A stretch of 64,000 bases of DNA, taken from contig NZ_JABSNL010000001.1 in the NCBI RefSeq assembly GCF_013294025.1, positions 292,095 to 356,094 of the forward strand. Reading direction: 5' to 3'. Shown piece after piece: positions 60,176-64,000 of the stretch. Made by a program: the position numbers and the translations under genes. This stretch comes from Flavobacterium aeripolare (GTDB taxonomy: Bacteria; Bacteroidota; Bacteroidia; Flavobacteriales; Flavobacteriaceae). Within the stretch, counting starts at the first letter, position 1. Each line of letters opens with the position of its first letter. Under the pieces are notes generated by a model, which saw nothing but the letters and a program-made list of their open reading frames with translations, was not told the DNA's origin and ran no database searches.

Positions 60176-60246
60176 GGCTTATCGTTTTAGCACCTTGCTC
60201 GTTGTTGCAGGTTGCTATCTCATTTAGAGATTCGTGATAACGGCTG
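60176..60246 (-). ncRNA. Candidate SAM-I-like riboswitch aptamer (shortened)
   Basis: The leader of the NhaC gene folds as P1 TTATC/GATAA, P2 ATCTC/GAGAT with a TAAAT loop, and P3 AGCAACCTGC/GCAAGGTGCT with single bulged A on each side. CACGA between P1 and P2 and the AGCAACC..AAGGTGCTAA pair are hallmarks of the SAM-I ligand pocket. The usual P2 kink-turn body and P4 are missing, so it is a reduced or diverged form. The predicted start site lies right at P1. A weak AAAAAATG/CATTTTTT hairpin near 60130-60160 could act as expression platform. Confidence 0.6.
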
Positions 60247-60275
60247 CAAAAGTAATTATTATTTCTTTAAATCAA
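60247..60275 (-). promoter_or_regulatory. Promoter of the NhaC-family gene
   Basis: Minus-strand TTG (60273-60275), an 18-bp spacer and TACTTTTG (60247-60254), an exact -7 match. Transcription would start within about 6 nt, placing the aptamer at the 5' end of the mRNA. Confidence 0.7.
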
Positions 60276-60302
60276 TAAAATAGCAATATTTTTTTGCAAA
60301 AA

Positions 60303-60330
60303 AAAAAGCATTACCAAAGTAATGCTTTTT
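60303..60330 (-). terminator. Terminator of the 60360-60782 gene
   Basis: A 12-bp perfect stem (AAAAAGCATTAC with GTAATGCTTTTT), 4-nt loop and a run of about eleven T on the minus strand. Confidence 0.92.
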
Positions 60331-60359
60331 AAAATATTATATTTTATGAGAAAGAATGC

Positions 60360-60782
60360 TTAAAAAGCCACATTCCATCTTGGTAATTTTCCATTTTCAT
60401 CTAAGAAGTTTTGTAAAACTTGTCCTTCTACTGCAGTAGGGATTCCTTTTACTTCTTCAGTGAAAGTCTCGTACCATACTACTTCTAATGTAGTAATGTT
60501 TTCGATTTTCATTTGTGCTGGCCAAGAATATTTTCTTCCTGTTTTTGCAAATTGATGACCGTTAACGATTTTTTCAAAAAGTCCACCGTTTTTTATTTTT
60601 AAAGTTCCATCATTTTGTACCGTTCCAGTAGAACCTACCATGATTAACTCTTTTTTGTCAGCTACATCGTATACTAAAAATACTCCACTCCCGTCAGAAG
60701 CATTACATTTTTCCTCTAAACTCTCGTCTACAGTTAATGAAAATTGGTTGCTACTTTTAAATTTCTCTAATTCTTTATACAT
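60360..60782 (-). CDS. Hypothetical protein with a possible GIY-YIG-like fold
   Basis: A 140-aa soluble protein without signal peptide. The segment GVFLVYDVADKKELIMVGSTG resembles the GIY...YVGST opening of GIY-YIG domains, and KIENITTLEVVWYETF could be the following helix-strand. The Arg and Glu of an active nuclease are not clearly placed, so catalysis is doubtful. The family is not recognised by name. It has its own strong terminator and a typical -7 box. Confidence 0.68.
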   Translation of the reverse strand: MYKELEKFKSSNQFSLTVDESLEEKCNASDGSGVFLVYDVADKKELIMVGSTGTVQNDGTLKIKNGGLFEKIVNGHQFAKTGRKYSWPAQMKIENITTLEVVWYETFTEEVKGIPTAVEGQVLQNFLDENGKLPRWNVAF

Positions 60783-60913
60783 ACTTTATTATTTATTATC
60801 TAATTTCTCTTTACAAATAAGGATTAGCAATTAATAAAAAAGCACTTATTCATAAATTTGTATTTGATGCAAACAATCAAAAAAGGGAAAGTTCAGTTAT
60901 TTCAAATACGGTG

Positions 60914-60921
60914 CAAAGGTA
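60914..60921 (-). promoter_or_regulatory. -7 promoter box upstream of the 60360-60782 gene
   Basis: Minus-strand TACCTTTG, exact TAnnTTTG match, followed by C. It leaves a 5' leader of about 125 nt for which I see no structure. Confidence 0.5.
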
Positions 60922-60949
60922 TTTCTTTAATTTTGTATTATAATAAAAA

Positions 60950-60969
60950 AGCCCCACAAATGTGAGGCT
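60950..60969 (-). terminator. Terminator of sucD
   Basis: AGCCCCACA pairs with TGTGAGGCT with one mismatch and a 2-nt loop; TTTTTTATT follows on the minus strand, 28 bp after the sucD stop. Confidence 0.83.
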
Positions 60970-60996
60970 AATTTTATTTTTATTTTGAGATAGTGA

Positions 60997-61869
60997 TTAT
61001 CCTAAAACTTCTTTAACTTTTTTACCAATTTCAGCTGGAGAATCTACAACGTGTATTCCACATTCTCTCATGATTTGTTTTTTGGCTTCTGCAGTATCAT
61101 CAGTTCCACCTACAATTGCACCTGCGTGACCCATTGTACGTCCTGCTGGAGCAGTAACTCCCGCGATGAAACCTACAACTGGTTTACGGTTACCATCAGC
61201 TTTAATCCAGTGAGCAGCATCTGCTTCTAGTTGTCCACCAATTTCACCTATCATTACGATACATTCTGTTTCTGGATCGTTCATTAACAATTCAACAGCT
61301 TCTTTAGTTGTAGTTCCAATAATTGGGTCTCCACCAATACCAATTGCAGTAGTGATTCCTAATCCTTGTTTTACTACTTGGTCAGCAGCTTCGTATGTTA
61401 AAGTACCTGATTTAGATACAATTCCTACTGTTCCTTTTTTGAAAACGAAACCTGGCATAATACCAACTTTAGCTTCACCTGGAGTAATGATACCAGGACA
61501 GTTAGGTCCTATTAATCTAGCATTTCTTTCTTTAACGTAAGCATTAGCTTTGATCATATCAGCAACTGGAATACCTTCAGTAATCGCGATGATTACTTTG
61601 ATACCTGCATCAGCAGCTTCCATGATTGCATCAGCAGCAAAAGCAGGTGGTACAAAAATAATAGTTGTATCAGCACCAGCTTGATCTACAGCGTCTTTTA
61701 CAGTGTTAAAAACAGGACGTTCTAAGTGAGTAGTCCCCCCTTTTCCTGGAGTTACACCACCAACAACGTTAGTTCCGTACTCAATCATTTGAGAAGCATG
61801 GAAAGTTCCTTCACTTCCTGTAAATCCTTGAACAATTATTTTGGAATCTTTATTAACTAAAACACTCAT
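60997..61869 (-). CDS. sucD: Succinate-CoA ligase (ADP/GDP-forming) alpha subunit
   Basis: A 290-aa TCA-cycle subunit interconverting succinyl-CoA and succinate with substrate-level phosphorylation. The CoA-binding Rossmann domain shows [26 protein letters not shown] and [16 protein letters not shown]; the phospho-His is in [13 protein letters not shown]. Length and motifs are canonical. The beta subunit (sucC) is not in the window, so the genes are unlinked. It carries its own promoter and terminator. Confidence 0.97.
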   Translation of the reverse strand: MSVLVNKDSKIIVQGFTGSEGTFHASQMIEYGTNVVGGVTPGKGGTTHLERPVFNTVKDAVDQAGADTTIIFVPPAFAADAIMEAADAGIKVIIAITEGIPVADMIKANAYVKERNARLIGPNCPGIITPGEAKVGIMPGFVFKKGTVGIVSKSGTLTYEAADQVVKQGLGITTAIGIGGDPIIGTTTKEAVELLMNDPETECIVMIGEIGGQLEADAAHWIKADGNRKPVVGFIAGVTAPAGRTMGHAGAIVGGTDDTAEAKKQIMRECGIHVVDSPAEIGKKVKEVLG

Positions 61870-61905
61870 GATATATATTTTATGTGATTTTTAAAAATTG
61901 TGTTG

Positions 61906-61913
61906 CAAAAGTA
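61906..61913 (-). promoter_or_regulatory. -7 promoter box of sucD
   Basis: Minus-strand TACTTTTG, exact TAnnTTTG match, 37 bp before the ATG. Confidence 0.6.
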
Positions 61914-61955
61914 AGGTTTTGAAATTATTTTGAGCGCATTTATTATCAAAATAAA

Positions 61956-62318
61956 TTAAGATAATTGACTCATTTGGTACCCTCGGTATAATTTACCGTC
62001 TTTGAGTTGCCAAATTGCCATAAAATGTGCTAAAAGCATTTCTTCCCTTGGATTTTCAATTGTTTTTACAAAATGAGAATAACGTACCGATACGCTATCA
62101 TCTTCTGTTACAATATGACTTACACGCACTTTAGAGCGCACATAAGCTTTACCTAATTCTGCTGCAATGTCGAGTATTCCTTGAAAATCAAGCTGTACAA
62201 ATCCCTTACTGCTATTCCAATCCAAAACAATTTCTGGATGTAGAAAATCCTTCATGACTGCACTGTCAATTAAGGCATCAGACTTATAAAAACTTTGAAT
62301 AATTTCTTTTGAAGACAT
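61956..62318 (-). CDS. NTF2/SnoaL-like protein
   Basis: A 120-aa single-domain NTF2-like fold: SKEIIQSFYKSDALIDS helix, then MKDFLHPEIVLDWNSSKG and the closing strands VSVRYSHFVKTI and MLLAHFMAIWQLKDGKLYRGYQ. The family contains isomerases, hydrolases and non-enzymatic binders, so function cannot be assigned. It starts 1 bp after the lpxD stop, which places it in the lpxA-efp-lpxD transcription unit. Confidence 0.85.
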   Translation of the reverse strand: MSSKEIIQSFYKSDALIDSAVMKDFLHPEIVLDWNSSKGFVQLDFQGILDIAAELGKAYVRSKVRVSHIVTEDDSVSVRYSHFVKTIENPREEMLLAHFMAIWQLKDGKLYRGYQMSQLS

Positions 62319-62319
62319 A

Positions 62320-63249
62320 TTATTTTAATTTCGTTAGAATTTCTGGTATTTTCTTAATATTGGCCAATTGCTTTAATTTCTCTCTTGATTCTTCAATTGG
62401 AGTTCCAAAATACGTTTTACCGCCTTCTACTGATTTAGTAACTCCGGTTTGTCCTAGAATCACTGCTTTCTCACCTATGGTGATCCCGCTAGTTGTACCT
62501 ACTTGACCCCAAATTGTTACTTCATCTTCGATTATAACACAACCCGCTATTCCAGTTTGTGAGGCAATCAAACATTTTTTTCCTATTACCGTATCATGAC
62601 CTACATGTACTTGGTTGTCAATCTTTGTACCTGCTCCAATGGTTGTATCACCCGTTACCCCTTTGTCTATTGTACAAAGTGCACCAATGCCTACATTATC
62701 TTTGATAACCACACGTCCTACAGAAACCAATTGATCAAAACCTTCTGCTCTTTTTTTATAATAAAAAGCGTCGGCTCCAAGAACTGATCCTGCATGGATA
62801 ATAACATTATCACCTATAACAGTATGGTCATAAATAGCCACGTTAGGATAAATCAAACAGTTTTTACCAATAGTAACATTATTTCCAATGAATACATTTG
62901 GTTGGATAATCGTCCCCTCACCTATTTTAGCCGTTTGTGCAATAGCAGTAGTAGCTTTTTCAAAAGGCTTAAAGTGCTGTGTTAAAGTATTAAAATCTCT
63001 AAATGGATCCTCAGAAATAAGCAATGCTTTTCCTTCAGGACAAGCTACCACCTTATTAATTAAAATAACAGATGCTGCCGAGTTTAATGCTTTATCATAA
63101 TACTTAGGATGATCTACAAAGACAATATCTCCCTTCTCAACCACATGAATTTCGTTCATTCCTGTAATTGAAAAAAGAGCATCGCCCACATAATCACAAT
63201 TGATTATGCTAGCGATTTCCTTTAAAGATTGGGTATTTGAAAATTTCAT
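62320..63249 (-). CDS. lpxD: UDP-3-O-acylglucosamine N-acyltransferase-like protein (LpxD)
   Basis: A 309-aa left-handed beta-helix acyltransferase. The N-terminal uridine-binding domain (about 1-95) is followed by about ten hexapeptide turns, with the catalytic-type His in NQVHVGHDTVIG, and a C-terminal helix. LpxD adds the second 3-hydroxyacyl chain in lipid A synthesis. Flavobacteriia commonly encode a second LpxD next to lpxC, so this copy next to efp could have a different acyl specificity. It is flanked by efp (11 bp) and the NTF2-like gene (1 bp). Confidence 0.9.
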   Translation of the reverse strand: MKFSNTQSLKEIASIINCDYVGDALFSITGMNEIHVVEKGDIVFVDHPKYYDKALNSAASVILINKVVACPEGKALLISEDPFRDFNTLTQHFKPFEKATTAIAQTAKIGEGTIIQPNVFIGNNVTIGKNCLIYPNVAIYDHTVIGDNVIIHAGSVLGADAFYYKKRAEGFDQLVSVGRVVIKDNVGIGALCTIDKGVTGDTTIGAGTKIDNQVHVGHDTVIGKKCLIASQTGIAGCVIIEDEVTIWGQVGTTSGITIGEKAVILGQTGVTKSVEGGKTYFGTPIEESREKLKQLANIKKIPEILTKLK

Positions 63250-63260
63250 ATACTAATCAA

Positions 63261-63827
63261 TTATTCCTTAACGCGCTCCATGTAGTTTCCAGAAGCCGTG
63301 TCAATTTTGATTTTGTCCCCTTCATTAATAAACAAAGGAACGTTGATTTGAGCACCAGTTTCTACCGTAGCAGATTTTGTAGCGTTTGTAGCCGTGTTTC
63401 CTTTAACACCTGGCTCAGCATAAGTCACTTCAAGTACAACAGAAGCTGGCATATCTACAGAAAGAGGTAAATCAGTCTCTGTATTAATACTTACCATAAC
63501 GCTTTCACCTTCTTTTAATAAATCTGGTGAGTCAAGGATATTTTTATTCAATGAGATTTGCTCAAAAGACTCTGTATTCATGAAATGAAATTCATCTCCT
63601 TCAGGATACAAAAATTGAAATTTATGGTTTTCAACACGAACTTCCTCAATTTTGTGACCAGCAGAAAAAGTGTTATCTAAAACTTTTCCGTTACTTAAAC
63701 TTCTTAGTTTAGTTCTAACAAATGCAGGTCCTTTTCCAGGCTTCACGTGTAAAAATTCAATAATTTTGTAAATATCGTTATTGTACTTAATACACAATCC
63801 GTTTTTAATGTCTGATGTTGATGCCAT
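63261..63827 (-). CDS. efp: Elongation factor P
   Basis: A 188-aa three-barrel translation factor that relieves stalling at polyproline. The modifiable Lys is K32 in KPGKGPAF (equivalent to E. coli Lys34), then NTFSAGHKIEEV, the OB domains (GNTATNATKSATVETGAQI) and the EF-P ending GDKIKIDTASGNYMERVKE. Length is canonical. No lysyl modification enzymes are in the window. It lies between lpxA and lpxD, as I recall for other Flavobacteria. Confidence 0.97.
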   Translation of the reverse strand: MASTSDIKNGLCIKYNNDIYKIIEFLHVKPGKGPAFVRTKLRSLSNGKVLDNTFSAGHKIEEVRVENHKFQFLYPEGDEFHFMNTESFEQISLNKNILDSPDLLKEGESVMVSINTETDLPLSVDMPASVVLEVTYAEPGVKGNTATNATKSATVETGAQINVPLFINEGDKIKIDTASGNYMERVKE

Positions 63828-63926
63828 TATTTTTTATTTTGGCTACCACTTTCCGTCGTAGCAATTTATATTAATTTTTATGTTTTATTACACAACTCAA
63901 TTGCTGCACAATTTGGAGATTATTAA

Positions 63927-64000
63927 TTAATAATTCCCAGTATATCCCTTCATTACACCACGAGACGAATTTCTAATAAAATCAATGATTTCATCGCGTT
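63927..64000 (-). CDS. lpxA: 3' end of acyl-ACP-UDP-N-acetylglucosamine O-acyltransferase
   Basis: The minus-strand frame entering from the right edge reads RDEIIDFIRNSSRGVMKGYT and stops at TAA (63927-63929). This matches the C-terminal helix and tail of Flavobacterium LpxA (IxDFIRNSxRGxMKGY), and the efp-lpxD context supports it. LpxA catalyses the first acylation in lipid A synthesis. Only 24 codons are visible. Confidence 0.75.
   Translation of the reverse strand, partial: RDEIIDFIRNSSRGVMKGYTGNY

Noticed and set aside
1..64000. CRISPR array, tRNA, rRNA, prophage or complete insertion sequence
   Set aside because: No regular spacer-repeat pattern, no tRNA-like cloverleaf with CCA-type end and no transposase or phage gene was found by reading both strands; short tRNA-like folds could still be missed without a covariance search.

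Overview
The window is chromosomal DNA from a Flavobacterium-like member of the Bacteroidetes. Signs of this are the low G+C content, frequent exact matches to the Bacteroidetes -7 promoter element TAnnTTTG, few Shine-Dalgarno sequences, a complete hisGDCBHAFI(E) operon with a His-rich leader peptide, a CzcA-TolC fusion efflux pump, many Flavobacteriia-type hypothetical families (DUF4240, DUF3570, DUF4266, DUF6155-like) and the lpxA-efp-lpxD-sucD order at the right edge. No rRNA, tRNA, CRISPR array, phage or intact insertion sequence was seen.

Layout. 0-4.1 kb: glyceraldehyde-3-phosphate dehydrogenase, an SDR oxidoreductase, a nitroreductase and a SlyD-like FKBP. 4.2-14.4 kb: a polyol/sugar uptake and catabolism locus, made of a beta-barrel protein, a lipoprotein binding protein, an RbsA-type ATPase, an RbsC-type permease, a mannitol-type dehydrogenase and a fructokinase. 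A second mannitol dehydrogenase is convergent with it, and a degenerate Nudix/winged-helix regulator (NrtR/AraR type) follows. A perfect 39-bp palindrome sits between the -7 box and the first ATG of the locus. 14.4-30.1 kb: ordinary housekeeping and envelope genes (cupin, Bcr/CflA exporter, NDH-2, orphan histidine kinase, two SF2 helicases, MscS channel, M1 peptidase) and a leucyl aminopeptidase broken by one in-frame TAA.

30.2-38.3 kb: the minus-strand his operon, led by a 19-residue HHHHFH leader and an attenuator hairpin. Its intercistronic spacers carry short repeat elements, and one copy of a C-rich element forms part of the HisH N-terminus. 38.3-50.4 kb: a metal/redox block. An operon of thioredoxin, ApbE, DUF4266 lipoprotein, DUF3570 barrel, response regulator and sensor kinase lies upstream of an RND pump (inner membrane plus outer membrane fusion, and an adaptor), a VIT-type Fe/Mn transporter and a small membrane protein. 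The two promoter regions share CTTAAG boxes spaced 11 bp apart, the likely target of the response regulator.

50.5-64 kb: an LTA-synthase-like sulfatase, an S1/P1-type nuclease, a YeiH/LysR pair, a VWA-like membrane protein, FabG, an NhaC-family transporter whose 5' leader resembles a shortened SAM-I riboswitch (suggesting methionine transport), a hypothetical protein, SucD, an NTF2-like protein, LpxD, EF-P and the 3' end of LpxA.
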